This document shows, in pieces, positions 1 through 7,995 of a DNA stretch of 64,000 nt. Origin of the DNA: Microbacterium sp. ET2 (GTDB lineage: Bacteria; Actinomycetota; Actinomycetes; Actinomycetales; Microbacteriaceae); assembly GCF_030347395.1 (NCBI RefSeq), contig NZ_CP128170.1, positions 2,294,001 to 2,358,000 on the forward strand. Reading direction: 5' to 3'. The position numbers and the translations under genes are program-made. A model generated the notes under the pieces. The model was not told where the DNA came from. It did no database searches and saw only the letters and a list, made by a program, of their open reading frames with translations. Each line of letters opens with the position of its first letter. Positions within the stretch are counted from its first letter, which is position 1.

Positions 1-913
1 CCGAGGCGCTCGGGTGGGTCCGCACGCCGTTGACCAGTTCGAGGAACACCTCCTCGAACGCCGGGCCCTTGCGCTGCAGCGACGACAGGGCGACACCGGC
101 GTCGGCGGCGACCCGGCCGATCTCCTCCGTGGTGTGCCCGCGAACGGTGAGGCCGGTGCGCAGCACCTCGCCCTCGATGCCCGCCGCCGCCATCGCGGCG
201 ACCAGCGCCGCGCGATCGGGGGCGTCGACGACGGTGGCGAACTCCGTCGGGTCGGCGAGATCGGCGATCTCGCCCTGGAAGACCAGGCGCCCTCGCGAGA
301 TGATCAGCAGCGCGTCGACGGTCTGGGCCACCTCGGCGAGGAGGTGCGACGAGACGAACACCGTCCGGCCCTCGGTGGCGAGCTGGCGGAGGAACCCGCG
401 CATCCACTTGATGCCCTCCGGGTCGAGGCCGTTCGACGGTTCGTCGAGGACGAGCACTCCCGGGTCGCCGAGCAGGGCGTAGGCGAGCCCCAGGCGCTGG
501 CGCATGCCGAGCGAGAATCCGCCGATGCGGCGGCCCGCGACATCCGCCAGTCCCACCAGACCCAGCACCTCGTCGACCCGCGATTCCGGCAGTGAGGCCG
601 CCTGAGCGTACACCTTCAAATGGTTCGCGGCACTGCGCCCCGGGTGATAGCTGGACGCTTCGAGCACCGCGCCGACGGTCTGCAGCGGGTGGCGCAGCTG
701 CGCATAGCGCTCACCGCCGATGAGTGCGGCGCCGGCGTCGGGGCGCACGAGGCCCAGGAGCATCCGCAAGGTCGTGGTCTTGCCGGCCCCGTTCGGGCCG
801 AGGAACCCGGTGACGACTCCGGGCTCGACCCGCGCGGTGAATCCGTCGACCGCCGCGACGGCACCGAACCTCTTGGTCACCCCGGAGAAGTCCAGCGCGT
901 GTCCATCGGGCAT
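1..913 (-). CDS. ABC transporter ATP-binding protein, 3' end outside the window
   Basis: About 304 codons are visible and the frame stays open to the window edge, so the C-terminus is missing. The first residues are MPDGHALDFSGVTKRFG. The nucleotide-binding domain is complete: Walker A GPNGAGKTTT near residue 38, signature motif FSLGMRQRLG near 140, Walker B VLVLDEPSNGLDPEG near 160, and the switch histidine in SSHLLAEV. This is the drug/lantibiotic-export type of ATPase (CcmA/DrrA-like), which normally pairs with a separate membrane permease. That partner would lie to the left of this window. The ATG at 913 has a GAGGGGA ribosome-binding site upstream. The substrate cannot be told from the sequence. 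Confidence 0.9.
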   Translation of the reverse strand, partial: MPDGHALDFSGVTKRFGAVAAVDGFTARVEPGVVTGFLGPNGAGKTTTLRMLLGLVRPDAGAALIGGERYAQLRHPLQTVGAVLEASSYHPGRSAANHLKVYAQAASLPESRVDEVLGLVGLADVAGRRIGGFSLGMRQRLGLAYALLGDPGVLVLDEPSNGLDPEGIKWMRGFLRQLATEGRTVFVSSHLLAEVAQTVDALLIISRGRLVFQGEIADLADPTEFATVVDAPDRAALVAAMAAAGIEGEVLRTGLTVRGHTTEEIGRVAADAGVALSSLQRKGPAFEEVFLELVNGVRTHPSAS

Positions 914-994
914 GCCGAAGTCCCCTCGTCGTGGAAAGCCGTTCCCCCCATCTTGGCCGATCACCCCCTCCCGGGCGAAAAGGTCCGCGGCCGG

Positions 995-1000
995 TAACGT
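995..1000 (+). promoter_or_regulatory. -10 hexamer TAACGT, leaderless start
   Basis: TAACGT ends 6 nt before the GTG at 1007, which would put the transcription start at or next to the start codon. There is no ribosome-binding site in this gap. No convincing -35 is visible. Confidence 0.45.
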
Positions 1001-1006
1001 GGCATT

Positions 1007-2068
1007 GTGACCGACAGCGACCGTTCTCATGTGCTCACCCGCATCGCGAACGGCCTCGGCCACCTCACGCTCAACCGCCCGCGCGCCATCAATGCGCTCG
1101 ACCTCGGCATGATCAACGACCTGCACGCAGCGCTGGACGCGTGGGAGCGTCATCCGGGGGTGGATCTCATCGTCCTCGACGGCGCCGGCGAGCGCGGGTT
1201 CTGCGCCGGCGGAGACGTGCGCGGCCTGCGCGAGCAGATCCTCGGAGGAGATCCGGATGCCGCGGGCGTCTTCTTCCGCGCCGAATATGCGCTGAACGCG
1301 CGGATCGCCGAGTACCCCAAGCCCGTCGTCGCCCTCGCCGACGGGGCCACGATGGGAGGGGGCATCGGCCTCGCGGGCCACGCCGCCGTGCGCGTGGTCA
1401 CCGAACGCTCGCGGCTGGCGATGCCCGAGACCCGGATCGGGTTCACCCCGGATGTCGGAGGCTCCTGGCTCCTCGCCCGCGCACCCGGACGCACCGGCGA
1501 GTACCTGGCCCTCACCGGCCGCACGATGGACGCGGCCGACGCCCTCTACGCCGGCTTCGCCGACCACCTCGTGGTCTCGGCGAGTCTCGAGCCCCTGCGC
1601 GAGGCGCTGCAGAACCGGGCCGATCCGGCGAGCCCGACGGAGATCGTGCTGCTGTTCGACGACACCGCCGGAGCGCCGGCGCTCGCCGCGGCACGCCCCT
1701 GGATCGACGATGCCTTCGCCGCCGACACCGTGGTCGAGATCGTCGATCGCCTCCGCGCCCGTCCCGAGCCCGAGGCGCTCGCGACCGCCGACACGCTGGG
1801 GGAGCTCTCGCCTACGGCGCTCGCCGTGACGCTCGAAGCCGTCCGCCGGGCGCGCACCCTTCCCGACCTCCGCGCGGCCCTCGCCCAGGAGTACGGACTC
1901 GTGCTCTGGTTCGCCGCCACCCAGCCCGATCTTGTCGAGGGGATCCGCGCGCAGCTGGTCGACAAGGACCGTTCGCCGCGCTGGCATCCCGCGCGGCTCG
2001 CGGACGTGTCGCCGGAGACCGTCGACGCGGCCTTCGCGTTCGAGCCGTCACGGCCGCTCTGGGGCTGA
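1007..2068 (+). CDS. enoyl-CoA hydratase/isomerase family; probable 3-hydroxyisobutyryl-CoA hydrolase
   Basis: This 353-residue protein has a crotonase fold. The oxyanion-hole segment is GERGFCAGGDVRGL near residue 63, followed by ATMGGGIGLAGHAAVRV near 118 and the acidic active-site stretch MPETRIGFTPDVGGSW near 138. The length of about 350 residues and the long C-terminal helical extension (ECH_2 type) fit 3-hydroxyisobutyryl-CoA hydrolase of valine catabolism better than a classic hydratase of about 260 residues. The hydrolase releases 3-hydroxyisobutyrate and CoA in the cytosol. The GTG start fits the adjacent -10 hexamer. The semialdehyde dehydrogenase at 9067-10599 acts later in the same pathway, but the two genes are far apart. 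Specificity is inferred from family and length only. Confidence 0.85.
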   Translation: MTDSDRSHVLTRIANGLGHLTLNRPRAINALDLGMINDLHAALDAWERHPGVDLIVLDGAGERGFCAGGDVRGLREQILGGDPDAAGVFFRAEYALNARIAEYPKPVVALADGATMGGGIGLAGHAAVRVVTERSRLAMPETRIGFTPDVGGSWLLARAPGRTGEYLALTGRTMDAADALYAGFADHLVVSASLEPLREALQNRADPASPTEIVLLFDDTAGAPALAAARPWIDDAFAADTVVEIVDRLRARPEPEALATADTLGELSPTALAVTLEAVRRARTLPDLRAALAQEYGLVLWFAATQPDLVEGIRAQLVDKDRSPRWHPARLADVSPETVDAAFAFEPSRPLWG

Positions 2069-2073
2069 CGGAG

Positions 2074-2949
2074 ATGTCGCCGAGATCGGAGCGCGCCCGG
2101 CGGCGCCGCGTGTCCCGGGGCGTCGCGGTCGACTGGTTCTTCTTCGTCTTCGCCGGTCTCGCCGCGATCTGGCTGGCCTACCTGAGCCTCACCGAGTCGT
2201 TCCGAGTCGGCTGGTGGGGGATCCTCGTCGCCGTTGCATTCTGGGTGCTGCTGGCCTACCTCGTCCTTCCGCGGCTCCACCGGATCCTCACCGCGATCTA
2301 CGTGCCCGACTACTTCATCGGGCGCACCCGTACGAGTGATGGGCTGCTCGGCGACCCCGTGAACCTGGCGTTCGTCGGCGAAGCCGAGCAGATCAAGGCG
2401 GCGCTGCGCGCGTCGCGGTGGACCGAGGCCGACCCCGTCACCCTCGCCTCGTCGTGGCGCATCGTCACCTCGACCCTCTCGCGTAGGAGCTACAACGAGG
2501 CGCCGGTGAGCCCGCTGTTCCTCTTCGGCCGCCAGCAGGACTTCGCCTTCCAGCAGGAGGTCGACGGCAACCCCGCCAAGCGCCACCACGTGCGTTTCTG
2601 GCGCTGTCCCGACGACTGGCTGCTCCCCGGCGGCTACCGCGTCGACTGGCTCGCGGCCGGCACCTTCGACACCGCGGTCGGTCTGTCTCTGTTCACCCTG
2701 CAGATCACCCACCGCATCGATGCGAACACCGACATCGAGCGCGACCACATCGTCCGCACACTCCGCGAGGGGGTGCCGGAGATCACCGTGAACGTCATCG
2801 CCGACTTCTCCACCGGCTACCACTCGCGAAACGGCGGCGGCGACAGCATCCGCACCGACGGCGACCTGCCGGTCGTCGACGTCCGCGCTGTGCCGGTCAT
2901 CTCGGCGTCGGCAGGGCTCCCCCACTCCACGGGCGAGGTGAGCGCATGA
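2074..2949 (+). CDS. LssY-C-terminal-domain membrane protein
   Basis: This is a 291-residue protein. Two hydrophobic segments lie near residues 20-40 and 47-66 (starting WFFFVFAGLAAIWLAYLSL). They precede a soluble domain with motifs of the LssY_C family, such as TSDGLLGDPVNLAFVGE and the HHVRFW stretch. LssY-C domains occur alone or fused to membrane phosphatases and have no established activity. The open frame extends back to 931, but that part lies in another frame of the preceding gene. ATG 2074, five bases after its stop codon, is the sensible start. The stop overlaps the next start in ATGA, so the two genes are probably translationally coupled. Confidence 0.75.
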   Translation: MSPRSERARRRRVSRGVAVDWFFFVFAGLAAIWLAYLSLTESFRVGWWGILVAVAFWVLLAYLVLPRLHRILTAIYVPDYFIGRTRTSDGLLGDPVNLAFVGEAEQIKAALRASRWTEADPVTLASSWRIVTSTLSRRSYNEAPVSPLFLFGRQQDFAFQQEVDGNPAKRHHVRFWRCPDDWLLPGGYRVDWLAAGTFDTAVGLSLFTLQITHRIDANTDIERDHIVRTLREGVPEITVNVIADFSTGYHSRNGGGDSIRTDGDLPVVDVRAVPVISASAGLPHSTGEVSA

Positions 2950-3473
2950 GGCACGAGGAGCATCCCAAGAAGCGGGTGGCCTTCGAGCCCGCCGAGCGCC
3001 TGCTCCAGGCTCCGGGGTACGACCCGACCATGAAGCGACCGCCCACGATCATCGCAGGCGCCCTGCTCATCGTCCTCGGCGTCCTCGCCGGGGCGGTGTG
3101 GATCATCGCTTCGTCAGGGGTGTGGCCGGAGTGGGTGGGAGAGGTCGCCGCGATCATCGGCGGTGACGGGGGAGACGTTCCCGACCGCGTGGAACAGAGC
3201 ACCTTCCTCCTGTTCGCCGCGTTCGGCGGCGTCTTCCTGGCGATCGAGGCGACGCTCGCGCTGCTGGTCTTCCTCGGAGTGAACTGGGCACGGGTGCTGA
3301 TCATGGTCTTCGCCGCCCTCACCATCTCCGCTGCCTTCGTGCGGTGGTGGTCGGAGGGTCAGGAGATCGAGATCACCACCACCTACGTCTCCCTGGGCAT
3401 CGACATCCTGATCCTGCTCGCGCTGTCGAGCCGGAGTGCCGCGGCCTACGCGCGCCGCACGGAGCGCCGCTGA
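2946..3473 (+). CDS. four-helix membrane protein of unknown function
   Basis: This 175-residue protein has a charged N-terminus of about 30 residues, then about four hydrophobic helices near 34-56, 82-103, 105-127 and 140-158. It ends in the basic tail SAAAYARRTERR. I do not recognise the family. It overlaps the LssY-C gene by 4 bp (ATGA), so the pair is likely one operon. No catalytic motif is visible. Confidence 0.75.
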   Translation: MRHEEHPKKRVAFEPAERLLQAPGYDPTMKRPPTIIAGALLIVLGVLAGAVWIIASSGVWPEWVGEVAAIIGGDGGDVPDRVEQSTFLLFAAFGGVFLAIEATLALLVFLGVNWARVLIMVFAALTISAAFVRWWSEGQEIEITTTYVSLGIDILILLALSSRSAAAYARRTERR

Positions 3474-3497
3474 ACACCCGGTCGCAAGCGCCGGACC

Positions 3498-3503
3498 TAG
3501 GGT
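3498..3503 (+). promoter_or_regulatory. -10 hexamer TAGGGT, leaderless start
   Basis: TAGGGT ends 6 nt before the GTG at 3510. There is no Shine-Dalgarno sequence in the gap. Confidence 0.45.
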
Positions 3504-3509
3504 GGAACC

Positions 3510-3893
3510 GTGTCGACTCCGCGTGATCCCCGTGGCCGCCGCCGCTTCCCGGCCGCCGTGTTCCGTCACGGCGCCGAGCCCGACGCACGCTTCACCCTCG
3601 CCAACGAGCGGACCTTCCTTGCGTGGATCCGCACCGCGCTGGCCCTCATCGCCGGCGGGGTCGCCCTCGAACTCCTGGGGCTCCAGCTCCACCCGGGGCT
3701 GCGGCTCGCGGCGAGTCTGGTGCTCGTGATCGTCGGCGTGATCGCGCCGGCTCTGGCCTGGCTGAACTGGATGCGCGCCGAGCGCGCACTCCGCAACGCC
3801 GAACCGCTACCGGCGTCGCTGCTCGGTCCGGTCATCGCCGTCGCCGTCACGATTGCTGGGGCGCTGGTGCTGCTGTCGATCCTGCTGGCATGA
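3510..3893 (+). CDS. DUF202 (YidH-like) membrane protein
   Basis: This 127-residue protein carries the DUF202 hallmark RFTLANERTFLAWIRTALAL near residue 30, followed by three hydrophobic segments. Members are small inner-membrane proteins of unknown role. The gene starts with GTG next to a leaderless-type -10 hexamer. Its stop overlaps the start of a second DUF202 protein (ATGA at 3890), so the two are probably made together and may form a hetero-oligomer. Confidence 0.85.
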   Translation: MSTPRDPRGRRRFPAAVFRHGAEPDARFTLANERTFLAWIRTALALIAGGVALELLGLQLHPGLRLAASLVLVIVGVIAPALAWLNWMRAERALRNAEPLPASLLGPVIAVAVTIAGALVLLSILLA

Positions 3894-4237
3894 GCGCCCT
3901 GTTCGATCCGGGGCTGCAACCGGAGCGCACGGAGCTCGCGTGGCGGCGCACCGCCCTGGCGTTCGGCATCGGCTCGATCGTCGCGATGCGGCTGATCCCC
4001 GCCGTCTTCGGCAGCGCCTGGTGGGTGCTCGTGGGCGTCGCGGGACTGATCACGGCGGGCGCGCTCTGGGTCTTCGCCCAACGACGGTACCGCGCCGTCA
4101 ACGTCGTCCTGCGCCGAGACGGAGACCGGGGGCGGATGCCGGGGGGCGGCCTCCTGCTCGCCCTCGCCCTGTGCGCGGTCGGGGCCGGCCTCCTCAGCCT
4201 TGCGGTGGTGCTGGTCGTCGCGCTCGCGCGCGGGTGA
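3890..4237 (+). CDS. second DUF202 membrane protein
   Basis: This 115-residue protein has a shortened DUF202 motif (ERTELAWRRTALAF) near residue 11 and about three membrane helices. It is translationally coupled to the preceding DUF202 gene by a 4-bp overlap. Tandem DUF202 pairs of one long and one short protein are common in actinobacteria. The last base directly abuts the stop of the convergent threonine aldolase gene, leaving no room for a dedicated terminator. Confidence 0.85.
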   Translation: MSALFDPGLQPERTELAWRRTALAFGIGSIVAMRLIPAVFGSAWWVLVGVAGLITAGALWVFAQRRYRAVNVVLRRDGDRGRMPGGGLLLALALCAVGAGLLSLAVVLVVALARG

Positions 4238-5317
4238 TCAGGCGTCGCCCGTCAGCCGCGACAGCTCCACGACGAACGCGTCGACGTCGTCCTCGGTTGT
4301 GTCGAAGGAGCACATCCATCGCACCTCCCGGCGCGCGGCGTCCCAGTCGTAGAAGCGGAACTTCTGTCGCAGCTGATCGGCGACCCCATCGGGGAGGATC
4401 GCGAACACGCCGTTGGCCTGCGTCGGCTGTGTGAACTCCACGCCGGCGATCGAGCCGTCGGCCAGGCCCGCTTCGACCCCGGCGCGCAGGCGCTGGCCCA
4501 TGGCGTTCGCGTGACGGGCGTTCCGCAGCCACAGGTCCCCCTCGAGCAGGGCCACCAGCTGCGCCGAGACGAAGCGCATCTTGCTCGCAAGCTGCATGTT
4601 GAGCTTGCGCAGATAGGTCAGCCCCGCAGAGGCAGCCGGGTCGAGCACCACGATCGCCTCGCCGAGCATCGCGCCGTTCTTGGTACCTCCGAAGCTCACC
4701 ACGTCGACGCCGACGTCGCGCGTGAACGCCCGCACCGGCAGATCGAGGGCGGCCGCGGCGTTGGCGATGCGCGCGCCGTCGAGGTGCAGGCGCATCCCGA
4801 GGGGGTGGATGTGGTGGGCGATCGCCCGGATCTCGTCGGGGGTGTAGAGGGTGCCGAGCTCGGTGGACTGCGTGATCGACACGACGAGCGGCTGGGCGCG
4901 GTGCTCGTCGCCCCACCCCCACGCTTCGCGGTCGATCAGCTCGGGTGTGAGCTTGCCGTCCTCGGTGGGAACGGTGAGGAGCTTGATGCCTGCGACCCGC
5001 TCGGGCGCCCCGCCCTCGTCGACGTTGATGTGCGCGCTGGACGCCGCGATCACCGCGCCCCACCGGGGGAGCATCGACTGCAGGCCCACCACGTTGGCTC
5101 CGGTGCCGTTGAACACCGGGAAGGCCTCGACGCCCTCGCCGAAGTGGGCGGTGAACACCTGCTGGAGACGCTCGGTGTAGACGTCCTCGCCGTAGGAGAT
5201 CTGATGCCCCTCGTTCGCGGCGGCGATGGCCGCGAGGACCTCGGGGTGGATGCCGGAGTAGTTGTCCGAGGCGAAGCCCCGCACAGCGGTGTCGTGGATG
5301 GTCGTCACGTCGATCAA
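4238..5317 (-). CDS. low-specificity threonine aldolase / beta-eliminating lyase family
   Basis: This 359-residue cytosolic PLP enzyme (fold type I) has the cofactor lysine in VVSFGGTKNGAML near residue 213 and the substrate-side histidine in RLHLDGARIANA near 175. It would cleave L-threonine or L-allo-threonine to glycine and acetaldehyde. The start is TTG at 5317 (MIDVTTIHDT), only 15 bp after the stop of the SDR gene, so it is likely the last gene of the DUF6421-SDR-aldolase operon. A beta-eliminating lyase on another beta-hydroxy amino acid remains possible. Confidence 0.88.
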   Translation of the reverse strand: MIDVTTIHDTAVRGFASDNYSGIHPEVLAAIAAANEGHQISYGEDVYTERLQQVFTAHFGEGVEAFPVFNGTGANVVGLQSMLPRWGAVIAASSAHINVDEGGAPERVAGIKLLTVPTEDGKLTPELIDREAWGWGDEHRAQPLVVSITQSTELGTLYTPDEIRAIAHHIHPLGMRLHLDGARIANAAAALDLPVRAFTRDVGVDVVSFGGTKNGAMLGEAIVVLDPAASAGLTYLRKLNMQLASKMRFVSAQLVALLEGDLWLRNARHANAMGQRLRAGVEAGLADGSIAGVEFTQPTQANGVFAILPDGVADQLRQKFRFYDWDAARREVRWMCSFDTTEDDVDAFVVELSRLTGDA

Positions 5318-5332
5318 GCCTAGGTGTACGAA

Positions 5333-6007
5333 TCAGGCGTCGAGTGTGAAGACCTCGTGGTTCACCGACGACGCTTCGCCGGAGAACAGCGCGACGAATT
5401 CGGCGGCGACGCGCTCTTCCAGACCCTCGAGGCTCTTCACGCGGAAGATCACCGCGGCGCTCGACGCGGGCTCACCGGCATCCCTCGCGGCCTTCGCCAG
5501 ACCCTGCGCGACCGCACGGGTCCATGCCTCGCTCGCCGCCTTCACCGCGGCGTAGTTCGCACCCCCGGCGAGCGGACGCGCGACGGCGGTCGACGAGATC
5601 ATCGCCAGGCGCCCCACGGGGGAGGCCACGAGGTCGTCGAAAAATGCGCGCGAGGTGTGGCGGAGTGCCGTCAGAGACGTCTCGAGCACGCGGTAGTCGT
5701 GGTCGGTCTGCCCGGCGAGCCCGCCGCCGCCGCGCCATCCGCCGACGAGATGGAGGATGCCGTCCACGCGGCCGTGTGCGGCGTGCACCCTCTGTGCGAG
5801 CTCGACAACCGCCGACTCATCGGTGAGGTCGACCGCCTCGGTGGATGCACCGGGGACGGCGGAGGCGAGGGCGGCGAGCTTGTCGGGATCGCGGCCGGCG
5901 ACCACCACCTGCGCGCCCGCGGCGGCCAGGGCTTCGGCCGCCACGCGGCCGACCGTGCTCGTGCCGCCGGCGAGCAGCACGACCCGGCCGGTGACGGCGT
6001 CAGTCAT
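5333..6007 (-). CDS. SDR-family oxidoreductase
   Basis: This 224-residue short-chain dehydrogenase has a nucleotide-binding start LAGGTSTVGRVAAEAL, in which the usual TGxxxGxG is replaced by GGTSTVG. The catalytic serine lies in MISSTAV and the YxxxK pair in NYAAVKAA. It would be an NAD(P)-dependent cytosolic enzyme of unknown substrate. Its start overlaps the end of the DUF6421 gene by 8 bp, which implies tight co-expression and perhaps consecutive reactions. Confidence 0.85.
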   Translation of the reverse strand: MTDAVTGRVVLLAGGTSTVGRVAAEALAAAGAQVVVAGRDPDKLAALASAVPGASTEAVDLTDESAVVELAQRVHAAHGRVDGILHLVGGWRGGGGLAGQTDHDYRVLETSLTALRHTSRAFFDDLVASPVGRLAMISSTAVARPLAGGANYAAVKAASEAWTRAVAQGLAKAARDAGEPASSAAVIFRVKSLEGLEERVAAEFVALFSGEASSVNHEVFTLDA

Positions 6008-7406
6008 CGGTGCCCCGGATGCCGGCGGTCGACTCGATCACCGGACGCATCTTCTTCTCCAGCGCCTCGAAGAACATCGACAGCGGGAACTCGTCGTCGA
6101 GCACCGCATCGGTGTATCCCTTCGGTGCGCCGGCGAGGATGTCGTCGGGGAGTCCGCGGGCCCACCGAGACGCCGGGTGCGGGGTGAGGGTCTGACGCAC
6201 GAGGTCGTAGGCGGCGAGCCAGTGAGCGGTCTTCGGGCGGTCGATCGAGCGCCAGTACAGCTCGTCGATCGCGTCGCCGAGGGCGACGACCGCGGCGGGC
6301 ACACCCTCCCAGTCGAACGCGAGCGAGGTGTCGGTCCAGTGCAGCACGCCCCGCTGGTGCAGCCACGCGAAGAGCAGCTGACCGCCGAGTCCGTCGTAGT
6401 TGCGCACCCGCGAACCGGTGATCGCGAAGCGGAAGATGCGGTCGAAGATCACCGCGTACTGCACCAGCACCGCATGCTCGAGCGTCTCGGCGTCGGTGGC
6501 GTCGAGAGTCTCGCCGGCCTCGACCCGCGACCGCAGCCGTGCGGTGAGGCCGACGCACTCGCGGAACGCGGTGAGGTCGCACCGCAGCTCCTCCAGCGAG
6601 TAGAGGAAGTACGGCATGCGCTGCTTGATCATGAACGGGTCGAACGGCAGGTCCCCGCGCATGTGGGTGCGGTCGTGGATGAGGTCCCACATGACGAACG
6701 TCTTCTCGGTCAGCCGCTGGTCGTCGAGCATGCGCGCGGCATCTGCGGGCAGGTCGAGCTTGGTGATCTCGGCGGCGGCCCGGGTGACCCGGCGGTATCG
6801 GGCGGCCTCGCGGTCCTGGAAGATCGCACCCCAGGTGAAGGTCGGGATCTCCCTCATCGCGACGGTCTCGGGGAAGAGCACGGCGCTGTTGGTGTCGTAA
6901 CCGGGGGTGAAGTCCAGCAGCCGCAGCGAGAGGAAGAGGCGGTTGGTGTACTCGGTCTCGAGCCGGGCGATGAACTCGGGCCAGATCACCTCGACGAGGA
7001 CGGCCTCGAGGTGCCGGTCCGGTGACCCGTTCTGCGTGTACATCGGGAAGACGACGAGATGGCGGAGTCCGTCGACGCGGTGCTGCTGGGGCTGGAAGGC
7101 CACGAGCGAGTCGAGGAAGTCGGGCTCGGCGAAGCCGCCGGCGGCCCAGCGGCGAAGGTCGGCGACGGATGCCGCGAGGTAGGCCTCGTCATGCGGGAAG
7201 CGCGGTGCGAGGGCGGTGATCGCGTCAGCGACAGTGGCCACGAGCTCGCGTGCGCGGTCGTGCACCTGCGGATCGGGGATCGAGCCGTCCTTCACCTGGA
7301 GGGCCTGGATGTCGATGGTGGCGACCTTCAGGGCGAGCCACTCGGGCGAGGTCTCGACTCCGGACGCGGTCAGCGACACCACAGGCGCGGGGATGACGGT
7401 GCTCAT
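6000..7406 (-). CDS. DUF6421 family protein
   Basis: This 468-residue soluble protein has no signal peptide or membrane segment. It resembles the uncharacterised actinobacterial DUF6421 family; I recognise the family but not a function. A histidine-rich element (WDLIHDRTHMRGD, near residue 240) has an HxxxH spacing that could bind metal, and conserved-looking tryptophans and acidic residues follow. It overlaps the downstream SDR gene, so the pair may act on one pathway. Its expression seems controllable: a TATACT hexamer sits 7 nt before the ATG and a perfect AGGAA-GTA-TTCCT palindrome overlaps it, next to a divergent Lrp/AsnC gene. Confidence 0.75.
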   Translation of the reverse strand: MSTVIPAPVVSLTASGVETSPEWLALKVATIDIQALQVKDGSIPDPQVHDRARELVATVADAITALAPRFPHDEAYLAASVADLRRWAAGGFAEPDFLDSLVAFQPQQHRVDGLRHLVVFPMYTQNGSPDRHLEAVLVEVIWPEFIARLETEYTNRLFLSLRLLDFTPGYDTNSAVLFPETVAMREIPTFTWGAIFQDREAARYRRVTRAAAEITKLDLPADAARMLDDQRLTEKTFVMWDLIHDRTHMRGDLPFDPFMIKQRMPYFLYSLEELRCDLTAFRECVGLTARLRSRVEAGETLDATDAETLEHAVLVQYAVIFDRIFRFAITGSRVRNYDGLGGQLLFAWLHQRGVLHWTDTSLAFDWEGVPAAVVALGDAIDELYWRSIDRPKTAHWLAAYDLVRQTLTPHPASRWARGLPDDILAGAPKGYTDAVLDDEFPLSMFFEALEKKMRPVIESTAGIRGTDD

Positions 7407-7413
7407 GAGCCTC

Positions 7414-7431
7414 AGTATAGGAAGTATTCCT
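7414..7431 (-). promoter_or_regulatory. promoter with overlapping palindromic operator for the DUF6421 operon
   Basis: On the minus strand TATACT (7419-7414) lies 7 nt before ATG 7406, implying a leaderless or nearly leaderless mRNA. The palindrome AGGAAGTATTCCT (7419-7431) overlaps its upstream edge and the spacer, which suits a repressor site. A weaker GGA-GAAC-TTCC element lies at 7451-7461. The divergent Lrp/AsnC regulator is the obvious candidate ligand; this is inference. Confidence 0.5.
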
Positions 7432-7482
7432 GCGAGCGGCCAGAACGACAGGAGAACTTCCGGTCCGACGTGAGCACGCTGC

Positions 7483-7488
7483 TACGCT
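7483..7488 (+). promoter_or_regulatory. -10 hexamer TACGCT, leaderless start of the Lrp/AsnC gene
   Basis: TACGCT ends 6 nt before ATG 7495. It shares an 88-bp divergent intergenic region with the DUF6421 promoter. Confidence 0.45.
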
Positions 7489-7494
7489 CGAGCC

Positions 7495-7995
7495 ATGACC
7501 GGAGGCGACGAGAGCAGCCGCGGCCCCCGCCTCGACGACGACATCGACGCCGGGATCGTCTCGGTCGTGAGCGCCAACGCCCGCGCGACGCTGGCGGAGC
7601 TCTCCGCCGCGGTCGGGCTGTCCGTGTCGGCGGTGCAGACGCGCCTGCGACGCCTGGAGGCGCGCGGAGTCATCACCGGGTATCGGGCGCAGCTCGACGC
7701 GGAAGCGGTCGGCAAACCCCTCTCGGCCTTCGTCGAGATCACCCCGCTCGACCCCGGTCAGCCCGACGACGCGCCCGAACGACTGGAGCACCTCGCCGAG
7801 ATCGAGGCGTGCCACTCCATCGCCGGCGATGCCAGCTACATCCTCTTCGTCCGCGTGGAGAGCCCGCGTCACCTCGAGGCACTGATCCGCGACATCCGTG
7901 CCGCCGCCCAGGTCAACACCCGCACCACCGTGGTGCTGCAGACCTTCTATGAGAACCGGCCGATCCGGGTGCCGCGGGGTACGGTCGACGGATGA
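7495..7995 (+). CDS. Lrp/AsnC family transcriptional regulator
   Basis: This 166-residue protein has an N-terminal winged helix-turn-helix (residues 15-75, with LAELSAAVGLSVSAVQTRL as recognition unit and RLEARGVITGYRA as wing). A C-terminal ligand-binding and oligomerisation domain of the RAM/AsnC type covers residues 80-155 and includes HSIAGDASYILFVRVES. Such proteins sense amino acids or related metabolites. It is divergent from the DUF6421-SDR-aldolase operon, whose promoter carries a palindrome, so it probably controls that operon, possibly in response to threonine or glycine. It overlaps the downstream lipid-kinase-family gene by 4 bp. Confidence 0.9.
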   Translation: MTGGDESSRGPRLDDDIDAGIVSVVSANARATLAELSAAVGLSVSAVQTRLRRLEARGVITGYRAQLDAEAVGKPLSAFVEITPLDPGQPDDAPERLEHLAEIEACHSIAGDASYILFVRVESPRHLEALIRDIRAAAQVNTRTTVVLQTFYENRPIRVPRGTVDG

